A stretch of DNA of 64,000 bases from Agelas oroides (GCA_949130485.1 OX422185.1:9858118-9922117); one strand, 5' to 3'. Counted from the first letter of the stretch, positions 1 through 12,010 are shown. Notes: generated from the sequence alone by a model not told the origin. A program made the numbers and translations.

Positions 1-351
1 TTTTCAAATATGCAGTGTTTGATGGACCACATGATGCACCCCACAATTAGGCCACTCGTAAGGCAAGTGGAGGTTAGGGCATATGCCTTTAGATAGGAAT
101 GCTTTTGCCATGTGCTTTACACTTAAAAACAGTAGTGTACCAGCAAAACTTATGGACACACAGTATGCTTTTATTATAAGCTGGCTATTTAAGAGCTACC
201 AAAATGTGTCTGAGCCAGAAAGGACATTGGATGCTGTACAAATTTCAGAAAATGTGTGACAGAAGCAATACTTCCAAAGTTGTTAGATACAGTATATGGT
301 AGTCTTCATGCCTTTAGCAACAACCGCAGAAAAGAGCTATGTTATTCTTAC

Positions 352-466
352 CCATAATGTTTTCTCCAGTGTACTGAAATGGTTCCCCATCAAGTGCTAG
401 TGCCGTAGACAGTAGAGACTCAGTTTCTTCTAAACTCTTCAGCAGTCTGGGTCCTAGATTACTTTC
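352..466 (-). CDS. Exon 6 of adhesion-GPCR-like receptor: GAIN subdomain A, last exon in window
   Basis: The exon has 115 bp, entering in phase 0 (TTTTCTTTTCAG/GAA) and leaving in phase 1 at G/GTAAGA. The peptide reads LLKSLEETESLLSTALAL, then a short turn and FQYTGENIMG. A helix of this type, then a strand ending in .NI, is the signature I know from GAIN domains of adhesion GPCRs. The autoproteolysis site and the seven-helix region would lie further along the minus strand, outside the window. I infer that the gene is 5'-complete and 3'-truncated by the window edge. Confidence 0.63.
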
Positions 467-877
467 CTGAAAAGAAAATTATTCACACTAATGTACAACA
501 TCTGTACTTGATACTTTTTCAGGTGCCTGGTATTGTGTGTTGCATACACAATTTCATACCGGTTCATTGTCTGAAAGGTATGCCAGTAACAAAGATTACA
601 TTCATTGTCTTTGCCTCAACCCAGTAAAATGTTCAGGTAGACTTCTGCTGGGGTCTAGAACTTCACTCCAGGTTTCTTCCAGTCATGCTGTGCAGATTTG
701 CGACTTTTAAACTATATCCACTAGTCAGATGATTCATCATCATGGGGCGGGGCTGAGGCAGCAGCATACTGCTTATTTGTTACTTTTAAATGGCACACAG
801 CAAGATTTGCTACTATCTACTATAAGCTTGACTCCATAAGTAGTAAATTCCTCACCAGAGGTAGCTAGGTATCACAT

Positions 878-924
878 TAGCCTTGTACCCAGGTCATTTA
901 ATGAACGGCCTAGGTACAAAGCTA
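878..924. mobile_element. 47-bp TAGCC-ended MITE with 10-bp target duplication
   Basis: A tiny inverted-repeat element starts TAGCCTTGTACCCAGG and ends CCTAGGTACAAAGCTA. It is flanked on both sides by GGTATCACAT (868-877 and 925-934), a perfect 10-bp direct repeat. It belongs with the elements at 40127-40761, 53652-53716, 58591-58729 and 44661-44755. It lies in the intron between receptor exons 5 and 6. Confidence 0.75.
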
Positions 925-1738
925 GGTATCACATATGCCAACAAATTGCAGCCATTTCTCCAGCCAGGGCAGCTACTGTGGCTACACATGCATGGGCTAA
1001 GCTTCATGCTCAAATCATGAGCTGAATTTCCGGTGTTTATGGGTGCTGTTTATGCATGGCCCTTACCTGAAGCTGGACTTCAACCACTGTCTGTAATTTG
1101 CACTGTTGTGAATAGCCTGCTATTGAAGGTTCATAGCTGTACAAACCAAAAAGTAAATTGCCATGCATGCTTCATCTTCAGTCATCTCTGCTTCAGGTTG
1201 CTGATGCTGCAGTCTGGCAGTAGCCTTCACCTACTGAGTAGTACACGAGGATGTGCAAGCTTCTTGAAATACCTAAATGTGCTCACTTAAAATTGATGGT
1301 ATACGGCCACAAGCAATCAAACCAACATACACACGTGCTTTTGCAATGTAGCCTTGCTAGGGTGGGGCTCGCTCAGGCTCACCCCAATTAGAGGTTTTGA
1401 CCAGTACACACTTGTTCAGACTGAAAACTGCACCAGTGCCCCTACAAGATGAGAGGAGCATTGGCTAGATAAAGGCAGCGAGAAGTGACCCACCTGGTGC
1501 TAACCAAGGCCTTTTCACAGCCAGCGACAACAGTTGCCATGTGCCAAGATACAATGTGCACAGCCTAAACCTGTCCACTTACCCCTCTCTCTCTCCCACC
1601 CTTTCTGCTAGCACACTCCAAGGTGCATTGTGTCAAGTGATCTCCTGTTAGTAACTTGTCAATGTCCTAATACTCATAGTCATGGAATAGCAAACGGTGC
1701 TTTTCACATATGCTTTATCTATTATGGTTAATACTTAC

Positions 1739-1807
1739 CTCTTGCAGTAGTGTCCATTCATGTTGCTTTTCATCAGCAAGGACAGCATCAAACACACCTA
1801 TCAGACG
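1739..1807 (-). CDS. Exon 5 of adhesion-GPCR-like receptor: GAIN subdomain A helix
   Basis: This is a small 69-bp exon, phase 0-0, between an AATCCTGCAG acceptor and a GAG/GTAAGTATT donor. It encodes 23 residues (RLIGVFDAVLADEK, ending HEWTLLQE). It falls between exon 4 and the exon at 352-466, where GAIN subdomain A has a helix before the conserved leucine-rich helix pair. The intron between this exon and exon 4 is 5.3 kb and holds most of the mobile DNA in the first 7 kb. Confidence 0.55.
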
Positions 1808-1871
1808 CTGCAGGATTTAAAAAGAGAAGAGTGACAAATCTATTATGCAGTTTAACGCCAGTTAAACCAAG

Positions 1872-2313
1872 TTAACCCTTTAAATCCTATAGTGCACTTT
1901 TGGTTACATCATACTGCGCACTGCGCACCGCACACCTGCAGGGTGACATGCACATGGTGGCTGCTAGGCTTGGCTGTCAAAATGCCATGGTGGGACTGGG
2001 TGGGCCAACTCTTACCCTAGCTGCATGGACAGACTTAGAAAACGCTACTCTCACCTTGTAGGGGGTTTAATTTCTGGCAAGGAAGGCTGCTTGTGCTCTG
2101 AGCGGGTGTTTGACAACCGAGAGTGCTGACTATTGCATGCTCGTTAATGAGTGGGTGTGATTAAGGTCATGAGTCTGCTTGCTAAGGCTGGAAGTGGACT
2201 TGGGTTCAGTTTTGGAGTCAGAGCTTGGACAGAAATGGAGATACGGTGCGTTAAAGGTATGTATAGGCTAAAACTAGTCTCAAGCAAAAAAAATTCAGGG
2301 TTTAAAGGGCTAA
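1872..2313. mobile_element. TTAA-flanked MITE, piggyBac-like, copy 1
   Basis: The left end reads TTAACCCTTTAA and the right end TTTAAAGGGCTAA, a mutated mirror of the left. TTAA duplications with CCCTTT ends fit the piggyBac superfamily. A diverged copy lies at 62127-62643; the two share the internal stretch around the phrase AATGAGTGGGTGTG. No transposase is present. It lies in the receptor intron between exons 4 and 5. Confidence 0.5.
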
Positions 2314-3144
2314 CGTGCATAGCAAAGCTGAGGTCAGGGGTCAAGTCAGAATATGTCACATGTGCAGACCTTAGGTGGGGAGCTCTACCTAGTAACGGTT
2401 GCTGCAGCTGACTACAAGCTGAGATGTGGATGTGCGGTGAAGAGTGGGTGAAACAGCAGCTTACCACCTAACCACCCACCCAGTATCCAGAAGTGGAAGA
2501 TCTTCGATCTATTTCGTTTATGATGCAAATATTTCCTGATGTGATCAGAGGCAGGTATGCATGCTATGTAATTCATGGGCGGGTGTTGGGTGTTTGCCAA
2601 CACCTCCCCCCAGAGCACTTGTTAAGGTACGTAAGGTCTGGAGATAATATCATGGGATATGGAAACTGAGTATAAGGAATTGAGTATAAGGAGTTGAGTA
2701 TAGCAGTACAAATGTTACTGCATGAGGTGTACCTCGCTATTCGCCAACCCCTGAGAAAAGAAGCTAGTGGTGTTTATTAAGTATAGGAATTACATGTCAT
2801 TTGTTGAAGGATGTCTAACAGCTATTTTTCATGAACCTATTGAAGTGTGATCGTGAAGGTCTATGGAATGGTAAAGTTGTCACAGCAAGTAAAAATCACT
2901 GTAGTTATCCTTTGACCAAATACTGTATGTTAAATAATCAAACCTCCCTTATTTCAAGTGCTAATTACCTATATCTACCCATCTATCTTTCCATTGGGGT
3001 GAGCCTGAGGAGCCTCACTCTAGCGAGTTAAATTTTCTCTCTTTATATATTTAGTATCTTCTTCCATATGTCATTGACACTGAAAATTAACTTGACAGTC
3101 ATGCACCATGTATGGACAGTACACTTTTCATTCTGCTACTGCTC

Positions 3145-3340
3145 ATATGAGACACAATTAATGCAAACATTCAAGAGCTTCAGTGAGAGTGAAGGCAGTT
3201 ACAAGAGATGTTCAGACCTCATGCAGCAAATATATCAGCTCCAGTATAATGTGCAAAAATATGCTCCATACTGTGTGTGCACTCAGTTGGAGTGGCTGAC
3301 TTGGCAAGATAAGTGGCAAAATTATGTGGTATCTTTTTGT
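3145..3340 (+). CDS. Possible plus-strand exon of unknown function
   Basis: An open stretch encodes a polar, aromatic-rich peptide (FKSFSESEGSYKRC, later EWLTWQDKWQ) and ends at a good donor, TTGTG/GTGAGTG. The composition looks more protein-like than the neighbouring frames. I recognise no family and found no partner exon. It lies on the opposite strand inside the receptor intron. It could be a remnant of a transposon gene. Confidence 0.2.
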
Positions 3341-4588
3341 GGTGAGTGTTCCTTGCAGCTGTCTCATGTTGGGGCAAGCACATGTGCATCGGTTTCTTAG
3401 AGATAGTATACAGAATGTCAATCACTGCCAGTTACAGACATGCATGATCTGTATGTTGTGGTCTAGCAATGGTAATGCCACTAGCTCAGGCTGACCCACA
3501 CACAATGTTCAAGAACATTCCCTAATATGTAAGTAATTGCTAGCATAGTGTCTTGAGAGGAAGACGCATTGTCTAATACGTACTTCCATAATTGGGCATT
3601 GTCCAAAAGAAGAACAAAAACAAGTGGGACACAATTATCTCACATTAGAAGACAATAAGATAGTAATTGAATCATGAATACTCAGCAATAAACACCTGTG
3701 GGTAGGCCTACATCAGTAAGTTTTGGAATGTAGGGTTCTTGGTTATATGCATTGATGCCCACTTAAGGAGAGAGCTATCACAGACATCAAATGAAGGAAG
3801 AATGTTTTGTTACTGGTGATACTATGTATCTACTTGCAACTTTCTTTTGTGTCAATAAGGTATCACATCCACTGTAAGAAGCTACAGCATTGTAACCTAC
3901 GTACACTGGATGCAATTAGAAAGAAACACAGTGCCGCAGTGGTTGGTGAAACCAGCTTGAATTAAATTTTAACAACTTCCACACCTGGTATGGCATCAAC
4001 AATTTCATAGCTCTGTTACAACCTTGCTCTTGCTCTGTTTAGTTTGCCCTTGAGCAAATATTTAAGAAGATACAACTCTTGTAAGGTATCCCACACTGTG
4101 TGTAGTCTACAGTGCTCATCTATACGTCATTCACAGACGATATATTGTGACTACTGGATGAAGTTTATTGCACACAACAAGATTTGTCAATGGGCATGGG
4201 AATTAAGGAAAAGTTGCCAGTTTTATAGTTTTGCGTTAGCACAAGTCCATTGTTGCTATAAGAATTAGAGATTGTTTGCTGCTATGAGAACGAAAGATCG
4301 TTTGACAGAAGCTGATAGATCTATATGTGCATGTATCAGCTGCTTGTTAAACAATCTCTCATTCTCATAGGAACAAATCTGCAATGGACTTGCAGCTAGT
4401 TGTACTAACAGAACCGTGCAAATGGCAAGTTCTTTAGTTTATGCTCCAGCACCTATTCTAGTAACTAGGGGAATGCAGAATGTAATGGAGTAAGCCTGAG
4501 CCACCTACAGCTTCACCTATGTATTACCAGGTCACACAGCACACAAATCATGCATGTAGCTAGCAGCTTTGTTTCTCCTTCCCTGTAA

Positions 4589-5225
4589 CAGTCGTTAAGC
4601 CAGCGGTCCAGATAATTGGATTTTAAAGCAAGTACAGGAAGTGCCCGGGAGGCTTCATTCCAACGTGTAATTAGCGTGCCGCTTACTTCCTGCCTTTTCC
4701 AACAGACAGCTCTCTCAAACCATGGCCGATTCAAGCTGGACTTGCGCTCGTTTTTATACAATGGTACTTTAACTTCACGAAAATCCACTTTTGGTCGGCG
4801 TCAGGCAAGGTTAGGCGGCGTACGAACGGCTTTTGTCAACATTGTCGCGCGCGACTCGATCGACATCCCCGCACGAAATTTTGTCACATTTTGTTACGCC
4901 TGGACCGATCTGCACGATCTATATATCGGCGGATAGCCCGGAAAAAAAGGCACAAAATATGTGAAAATGGGCCTGTCTTACCGTAAACATTTTGCACTAC
5001 CCGAGCTAAAAGCAAGCCAAAAATTTCGCGTTCACGTGTATGTAGACAGGCCTCAGACACAACTCAGGGAGCTGGAAGAAGTGAAAGACTGTTGATACAA
5101 GCTAAAAGAAGCAAAAAGAAGGTAACAGCAAGTTGAAATAAAGTGGGCAATAGCCATATAGCCAAGATAATACCATCTATAGGCCTATAATGCAAAGTAC
5201 CACCAGTAATTCACTGAACAAGAGA
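4589..5225 (-). repeat. Left arm of foldback 1, carrying a conserved open frame
   Basis: This is the reverse complement, with scattered changes, of 6220-6851. The outer end is sharp (CAGTCGTTAAGCC). The arm contains a minus-strand frame (4580-4788) whose core (VKVPLYKNE, PWFERAVCWKRQE, LDRWLND) is kept in the other arm with only a few replacements. The GC-rich segment before the frame looks like a 5' gene region. The product is not recognised. The homology fades towards the centre, so the inner boundary is approximate. Confidence 0.75.
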
Positions 5226-5267
5226 GTGCCGTACCATAGCAAGTGTGTTGCTGTGTCTGTCAATCTG

Positions 5268-5400
5268 TATGCCAGTGTTGTCTCATTACTACCAACCAGT
5301 GTGCCTGAATGGACCTGAAAATACAATGCTAGTGAATGTGGTATTTTCAGATGCTGAACCGGTAGGTGATATAGTGACAGAGCGAGACAACACTGGCATA
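5268..5400. mobile_element. 133-bp MITE with 17-bp perfect terminal inverted repeats
   Basis: It starts TATGCCAGTGTTGTCTC (5268-5284) and ends with the exact reverse complement (5384-5400). It has no coding capacity. It sits in the spacer of foldback 1. I could not read a clear target duplication. Confidence 0.65.
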
Positions 5401-6219
5401 TAGCTACAGGGTGTGCAGTTACATCATTGTGCCATGGCTATGTCACCATCTTGAGAGACCAACAGGATGGTTTTGATTATGAATTTATGCACTAGTGCAT
5501 CAACTGCCCATACCAGCATTGCTTCCAGTAGAAACCTTGTATACTGTATGAGGTACATGTACCTCGAATGCCTTTACTAGCTCCCTGCGTAAAACAGAAT
5601 GCTGTTTAAGTTAGTGCATTGTTGTTGATTGAGTTCTCAAAGGCTAGTTTTCAAAAGAAGAAATAAGAGTTGCCAGTTTTTTAAGACGCATTTCTATTTT
5701 TCTGTGACTGGTTCTGAACCAAAATGGCTTAGGCAGTTCACAAGTATCTTCCCCTTTGTAGCCTGGGTGGTGGCCTGATTGTGAGGCTATAAAAATAGCA
5801 TAGCTAAATGCATGTGATGGGGACACTACCTGTGCAACTATGTTGATATGCGAAGCAGTGTCATATCAATGCATTAAAGATCAGTGATACCGGCAAGGCA
5901 CGAATTGATGCGATATTTCCATGGTATGTCAACAGGATAAATTATGATGCCAAGCAATACCAGTGGCAAGGGAAACTAAAATCTGAGGTGTACTTTGTCA
6001 CTACCAAAAGTACTTTCAAGTGTTGGCTAACTGTTCTTCATCCTCGCTCACAACACTTTGTACTTTGTAGATAAAGAATGCATAATTATGCTTTGCTGCT
6101 TGCCAGTTTACACATCTTGGTGTATATTGGAATAGCCTTGTACCCAGGGTACTGGGTATGAGACTAGTCATTAGTGCATGTAGGATACTAAACTTGTAGG
6201 GAGAATGCTTACACACATT

Positions 6220-6851
6220 TGTTCAATGAATTTATACTGGCTGGTACTTTATAGATGGCATTATCTTAGTTATATGGTTGGAATATGCTACTGCCCACTT
6301 TATTTCAACTTGCTGTTACCTTCTTTTTGCTTCTTTCAGCTTGTATCAACAGTCTTTCACTTCTTCCAGCTCCCTGAGTTGTGTCTGAGGCCTGTCTACA
6401 TACACGTGAACGCGAAATTTTTGGCTTGCTTTTAGCTCGGGTAGTGCAAAAGTTTACGGTAAGACAGGCCCATTTTCACATATTTTGTGCCTTTTTTTCC
6501 GGGCTATCCGCCGATATATAGATCGTGCAGATCGGTCCAGGCGTAACAAAATGTGACAAAATTTCGTGCGGGGATGTCGATCGAGTGGCGCGCGACAATG
6601 TTGACAAAAGCCGTTCGTACGCCGCCTAACCTTGCCTGATGCCGACCAAAAGTGGATTTTCGTGAAGTTAAGGTACCATTGTATAAAAACGAGTGCAAGT
6701 CCGGCTTGAATCAGCCATGGTTTGAGAGAGCTGTCTGTTGGAAAAGGCAGGAAGTAAGCGGCACGCTAATTACACGTTGGAATGAAGCCTCCCGGGCACT
6801 TCCTGTTCTTGCTTTAAAATCCAATTATTTGGACCGCTGGCTTAACGACTG
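6220..6851 (+). repeat. Right arm of foldback 1, open frame ending at a splice donor
   Basis: This is the mirror copy of 4589-5225. Its plus-strand frame (from about 6650) encodes the same core peptide and stops being repeated exactly at GACTG/GTAAGT, a strong donor. The left arm has lost that donor (GACTG then TTACAG). The right copy therefore looks like the original exon and the left arm a copied, intron-less end. Arm replacements include Arg/Cys, Ser/Gly and Arg/Gln. The function is unknown. Confidence 0.72.
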
Positions 6852-7102
6852 GTAAGTCTGTGAGCAATCCATGAACAAATTCGTGCGTGAGATGGCTTAG
6901 AGAATTGTCCCAGATGCAGTGCATAGCTCGCAATGAAGAGATACCACACAATGGAGCTGTTCGTATTGCGAAAGCAGTTAGGCTGGTGAATGTTGACAGA
7001 GGCTATCTGCTAACTGACTATTCAAGTCATTAGTATGGGGTTTTACTCAGGCTCACCTGAATAACACTGTATGTAAACCTTAACACTGTCTGTCATCCTT
7101 AC

Positions 7103-7294
7103 CTTTGCAGATCCATCAGTAACCACAAGAGGGTTCTCTTGAAGGGTGCCCACTAGGTCCTCAGTGATCTGCAATGAAACCTCTAGGTACTCGACCCCAG
7201 CAGTCATAGTTAAGGCGTCCAAGATGTCTAGCACTGTACTGAAGTTATCAGCAGTTAGATCATCACCATCTAGAATACTGTTGACCACCTGCTC
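7103..7294 (-). CDS. Exon 4 of adhesion-GPCR-like receptor: start of GAIN subdomain A
   Basis: The exon has 192 bp (64 codons), phase 0 at both ends. The acceptor is TTCTTCCTGCAG/GAG and the donor AAAG/GTAAGG. The peptide is helical and leucine-rich (EQVVNSILDG, then LTADNFSTVLDILDALT). This spacing of a short helix, an LTxxD turn and a second helix is what I expect at the start of GAIN subdomain A in latrophilin-like receptors. It joins in phase to exon 3 upstream and to exons 5 and 6 downstream. The family call rests on pattern recognition over exons 4-6 together; this exon alone would be ambiguous. Confidence 0.62.
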
Positions 7295-8369
7295 CTGCAG
7301 GAAGAACAAAGCACAGACTTGTTCAGCCACCAACAGAAAATACTTTTTAATCTTGAATTTTCTACAATGAAACTTTAATTTATGTTTGAGCTATCAAGTG
7401 AGTGGTATTTGCTTATCACCAACTCACCCTAACAACTTTGTTTTGGTTACTATCCTATAAAGGACAAAGTGACTGAATGGTTGTGTACTTTTGAGTACAA
7501 TAAACCTTTGGCTCAAACTTGCCACATGGTTAGGGTTAGGGATGAACAACACTCACATGCCCACACAATTCTTTGCACACTTGTTAGAATGTACTCTTTC
7601 ACGGTTGATCTTGACTTGAGAGGATGCCACACTGAACTTACATTGTCTTGGCTACTGGTTACTGAGATCTTGCTCCTCACTTCGACTGGAAGTTCCCTCA
7701 CTTACCATGTCAACGGCCACACATCTCCTTGACCTGGCAGTTCAAACCATCATTATGGCCTCTCATCTGCTATTCTGTGCTTGCCTCAACCCCTCATGGA
7801 ACTATCTTGAGTTTGCTTGTTGTTTACTTGCACTGTATTACTTGCATATACTGTGGTTTATCCCTTTGACCTTGCCAAGTCCAAGTTATACCTTGGCACC
7901 TTAAGTTCTGGGGTTTGTAATTGCACATATATATCTCACTCAAAAATGAAGTTGGTTTCCCACCTTTTGTAGCCATGTTCCCCTTCATGTTCTGACGTTG
8001 CTAAGGCCATGAACAGAAGGCTAACATGCTTCACTAACACAGTAAATGGCAGTGTAGGCTTCCTGGTCACAATACACTGAGGAATTACGCCCACTGATAA
8101 GTAATATTAATGCTAACATGACTTCAAATTTACATGGTACAAATTGATGCAACTCAACATTCCTTTAGTGAGTCTTATTGAATTTACTGACTTAGAAAAA
8201 ACATAACAGACTGCTTCAAGCCCGCCCAAAAAACCACAACCAACTACGTACATGGCTTCATAAGTGCCGTACCAGACAATTTAGGCTGCACCTACTAAGG
8301 AAGAGTCTATGTAACCTGGCTCCCATCCAGCACACAACACAATTAGTTGTAGCCCAACTATGTGCTTAC

Positions 8370-8479
8370 ACAGATCTCAATAGCCTCTGTGCTGTAGTTT
8401 GCCTGGCTAATACATACAGCAGAGCAATTGCCTAAGTTGGCAGCAGTAACACGCTCACAGGTGTTGTTTGGAGAGAAAT
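8370..8479 (-). CDS. Exon 3 of adhesion-GPCR-like receptor: short Cys-rich linker
   Basis: This exon is too short to stand out as an open frame. A CCCCTCTCCCCAG acceptor is followed by 110 bp that continue phase 1 from exon 2 and finish in phase 0 at a GTAAGC donor. The peptide of about 36 residues has four Cys (CERVT.., NCSAVC, EIC) and N-glycosylation sites. In adhesion GPCRs a small Cys-rich hormone-receptor-like segment often lies just before the GAIN domain. This exon has that position and size, but I cannot assign it to that family from so little sequence. Confidence 0.55.
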
Positions 8480-8849
8480 CTGGGGAGAGGGGAAGTAAGA
8501 TCTTATATACAATACTAAAATATGCTTTGCTAGCATAAGAGTCATCAATACAAAACTCAAGTTGTTCAGTAATTCATAGCAGCAACCAAAACGTTCATCA
8601 TGACCAAACCTTTTTGGTTTGTAACCTTGTTCCCACAAGTGAGAGCCATGGGATTGAGGCAAGATATACACATACATATGCACTTTTCAAGTCTATGCAC
8701 ACGCAGGTGAGGATGCAATCAAGATGATGTGCTTTGTGAGTTGGAATAACCGAGAAAAAAAACAACTCTGCACGTGGTAACGGAAAATGATGATATGAAA
8801 CCCACTCCCGTAACAAATGTTCAGCATAGAGCTAATGCTGCTAGTTTAC

Positions 8850-9284
8850 CTGAATGCCTCCAGTAGATTTGAAAGCCAGAATAGTAGCTGACAAATGGTA
8901 CAGAGGGAGTGAGTGCTTGACATCCAGCACTTAAGTTTGATGTAAGATTTCTTTCAAACACTATTGTAGCTGGTCCTTCAGGAATCAAGGTGGCATCACC
9001 AGGACACCGAAAATGTGCAAAGTAACCCCCTGTTTTGGCATCAGCTGCACTTGCATTTGAGGTGTGAACCTCTGCTTCACATAGTATGACATCACTTGTG
9101 TTACCATTCAGAGTTTCCCTGCCACAGAAGTAGTTATTGGCACTAAGAAGGACTGCACTGCCAATTGACTCTATCCCATTTAAATTCACAGTAAACAAGG
9201 TAGTGTTTGTTCCAAAATTAGGAGAATCATCAAGTATCCCAGAGCATGGGTCAAGAGGTTCATGAAATTCCTCAACTACGCACT
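8850..9284 (-). CDS. Exon 2 of adhesion-GPCR-like receptor: second ectodomain module
   Basis: This is a symmetric phase 1-1 exon of 435 bp (145 codons). The acceptor is TGCAG just before an AG TGC start, and the donor is G/GTAAAC after a YWRHSG block. It carries NYFCGRE, several Cys and several NxS/T sites, which fits an extracellular domain. The same cluster (NFCGRE, then Cys residues, then I.W..G) appears in the exon at 18607-19288. An in-frame ATG just upstream (9321) is intronic in this model. Exons that are symmetric in phase 1 are the classical unit of extracellular domain shuffling, and this fits that pattern. Without the splice model it could be taken for a stand-alone 166-residue frame. 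Confidence 0.68.
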
Positions 9285-9969
9285 CTGCATTGGGAATATA
9301 ATGCAACATAGTCACTTTCATTTTTGCTATAACTACATGAGCATGAAACGTGTAGTGTTAAGTGGAGCCAGTAATCTTTTATTCATTGCCTGACAACAGG
9401 ACAAAAATGGAAGTTTCATTTGGTTCAAGTGGGAATTTGTCTTAAACTATGATATATTCTCAATGGCTGCTGGAGGAGCTTGGTAATTTGTGTGATGTAA
9501 ATATGTTTGGTGGATCAAGATAGTATAGGCAAGTGAGCAGAGCATATTTGAAGTGATTCTGAGCATGAGACTAATACAGGGTTAGCGTATACAAGTGAGT
9601 TGATAATCAAGGTGCTGGTCATTTATTGGCTTTCTGATCCATCAATCACAATGTCAATTCAAACTGGCTTTTACAAGGTACTGTCCATGCACCACATGCT
9701 ACATTAACTTATGGAATTACAGAACGTTCATGAATCATTCAGTGAAACATAGAACTGGTTGTCTTCACAATCACTTGACAACACCAAGGCAACAAGATGT
9801 GACACAAATTATTACTTCCTCTCACATACTATAAAATGATTTTCAATACAAACGAAAAATTGAAGTTTAAGATCAATTAACGTGGGTCTGGTCACGCAGT
9901 GTGAGTGCATGTCGGTTAACATGAAAGTGGCCAATATTATTGTACATGTATACTCAACTCACAACACAC

Positions 9970-10438
9970 CCGTCTGTTTCCACAAGACATCTATGAATGC
10001 AATACACTCAGGCGCTTGTGCTTTCTCAAAATCCGTTGCTTCCATATAAATTGGTAGCACAGCTTGACCGGAGGGAAGAGTATTGTTCTCATCAATACAT
10101 TCAACAATTATACTGGATTTCGTGCAGTTGTTCGAGCTGGCTAGCATTCCCTCCGTGGAGTAACGACACGCATATCCATCAATGTAGTTGTCTCCATCAC
10201 CGAAACTCTCACAGGAAGAAAACACTGCGATTGACTGCTGTGAAATCGGTTGCATGTAAGACAGGTCCAAGCAGAGTGCACGATTCAGGCCAGGATGGAG
10301 GGGAATCGGGTTGGCGTATTGATCAAAGTAACAGCTACGCGCACTGTTACTGCTAGGGCAGACAGATCGACAGCGGTAAACCAGCCCAATGCCTAGTATT
10401 AACAAAATAGGCAGTAGCGGGTTACTGTACAGCCTCAT
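9970..10438 (-). CDS. Exon 1 of adhesion-GPCR-like receptor: signal peptide plus ectodomain module
   Basis: The ATG is at 10438 on the minus strand. About 156 codons follow before a GT donor that splits a Gly codon (phase 1); reading through would hit a stop three codons later. The protein starts with a hydrophobic signal peptide (residues about 7-25). A Cys-containing secreted domain with N-glycosylation sites (NCT, NNT) follows, and the exon ends in a conserved IDVLWKQTG-type block. The same block and the same phase-1 donor close the exons at 8850-9284 and 18607-19288, so this is one module used three times. I know no named family for it. The exon lies upstream of GAIN-like exons on the same strand, so I read it as the N-terminus of that receptor. 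The linkage is inferred from strand, order and intron phase. Confidence 0.72.
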
Positions 10439-11680
10439 GTTGGTCCACCGTCAACGTTCACTTCGCCTGAGGCACAATGTAACGCGGACTCCAATGTCTA
10501 TTTTTAGCTCCGCCTATTTATCGCGGGTAGGCTTAAATTATGCAAAGTTCAAGGTTCATGTATCTGGAACCATGATCACAACACAGCCTCGTACCGCAAC
10601 AGAAACCTGTCAGCTCACACTATATACAAAGTCCGTGGGTGCATGTGAAAGCTGCAGGCCTTTAGCCTTAGACTTAATTTAGCACATGGCATATCCAACA
10701 ACAGCTTCCTGTGAGCTGAATAGCTTCATTAGCCACCTCCACTAAACCAAAGGATCTGAATGACACACAGACATGTATACAAAGAACTTGTTATAGGTCC
10801 TCAAACAGCTTGAAAGCAGTGAAGCCCTCAATCTCCAGAAATATGTAGGCCACAGGGTATTCCAATTGCATGAATTTGTTTAGAACATGACTATGAGCTG
10901 CAAGAGCAATGAAGAGCATCTGCTGGCAAGTAGTGACACAAGTTCTAGCACACAGTAAGTGATGCTTGTGATCTCGGTATCTCTGAGGATGTCACTGAAT
11001 TGACTTGTATAGGATTTGGGCTGAACATGAGTGAAGGGTGAAATCTTGGACCTTTGCTAATATAAATAGGGCCTACATTCAGAAGTAGCTAGCTACACCC
11101 AAAATGGCATAGAGACCATTGAAGCAAAATAGCCATGAACTATTTGATCTTCCTACATGGACATCTTCAGCTCTAGCTAAACTTCACTTTTTTAAAATTG
11201 TCTTACATCAGTCACCAAAGAATGAAGCTTGATCTTTGGTGCATGTGATTCATCTCGTTGACTGTTAATTTCAAGGGAGTTTTGCAGTGTTGTTCAGCAA
11301 CAAATATACAACAGCAACAAAATTACAACAATATTGGCTATTTTTGCTGTTGTTGTTTTTTCTTTGAGGCTAGCCGCACCCCAAGTGGAAAGAAAATGGT
11401 GACTTGAATGCAGGTGGACCAACCAGCTTGTTCTGTCTATTTGCACATTATGATTTAATTGAGTAGTTGAGCCCATTAGGGCCATCACGTGTACGAGCAT
11501 GGTAGTTAGGCTAATATAGCTAAGTGATAGCTACATGGATAAAAACAGAGATAAAAAAACAACAAGAAAAATGAGTATATAAAGTAAATAAATATGGCTA
11601 CCATGACCCGGTACAGTTAATAACTGTTGCATATAAGGGGGGTGTCGGGTTTGGGGGTTATAGGGGTCCAGGTTCATGGG
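10439..11680. other. Upstream flank of receptor gene, no further gene seen
   Basis: This is the 5' flank of the minus-strand receptor gene. Both strands lack a convincing exon. At 11290-11500 there is a repeat fragment (GCACCCCAAGTGGAAAG) also seen near 51930. No promoter element can be named with confidence. Confidence 0.4.
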
Positions 11681-11689
11681 GACTTACAC

Positions 11690-12010
11690 CGTAAACCAGC
11701 ACCTAAACTCTTCACACCTAAGCAGAAAGTGCTCCACATTTTCTATCTCCCCACTGTTGCACAATACACACCTGTCATCCTTGCACATCCTACACCGCTT
11801 TTTGTCCTCGAAGAGCCCTGCTGACCCTGTTCTCAGTCAGAGCTTTATCCCTTCATGACCTACTACAGACCTTGTGTACCCCTACAATCCTGCCTCTTCC
11901 TTCACCAACTGATACCACTTCAGACTGCTTTTTCCAATCCCTTCGGTTTCTCTCATGAACCCTCTCTTTCCACTCCTGCGTTGACCCTCTCTCATTACCT
12001 TCCATTTTAG
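11690..12010 (-). pseudogene. LINE (non-LTR retrotransposon) ORF2 C-terminal fragment, decayed
   Basis: On the minus strand one frame reads LKWYQLVKEEAGL, then GYTRSVVGHEGIKL, then RTGSAGLFEDKK and RCRMCKDDRCVLCNSGE, and ends EHFLLRCEEF. The CxxC...CxxC...HFLLxC pattern is the C-terminal zinc knuckle of non-LTR retrotransposon polymerase proteins. Two stop codons interrupt the frame. The fragment ends with a stop shortly after the knuckle, as expected for a 5'-truncated LINE. The reverse transcriptase core is missing. Confidence 0.7.

Noticed and set aside
7530..7545. TTAGGG telomere-like sequence
   Set aside because: Only two units; the G-rich stretch near 16500 is also degenerate. No telomeric array.
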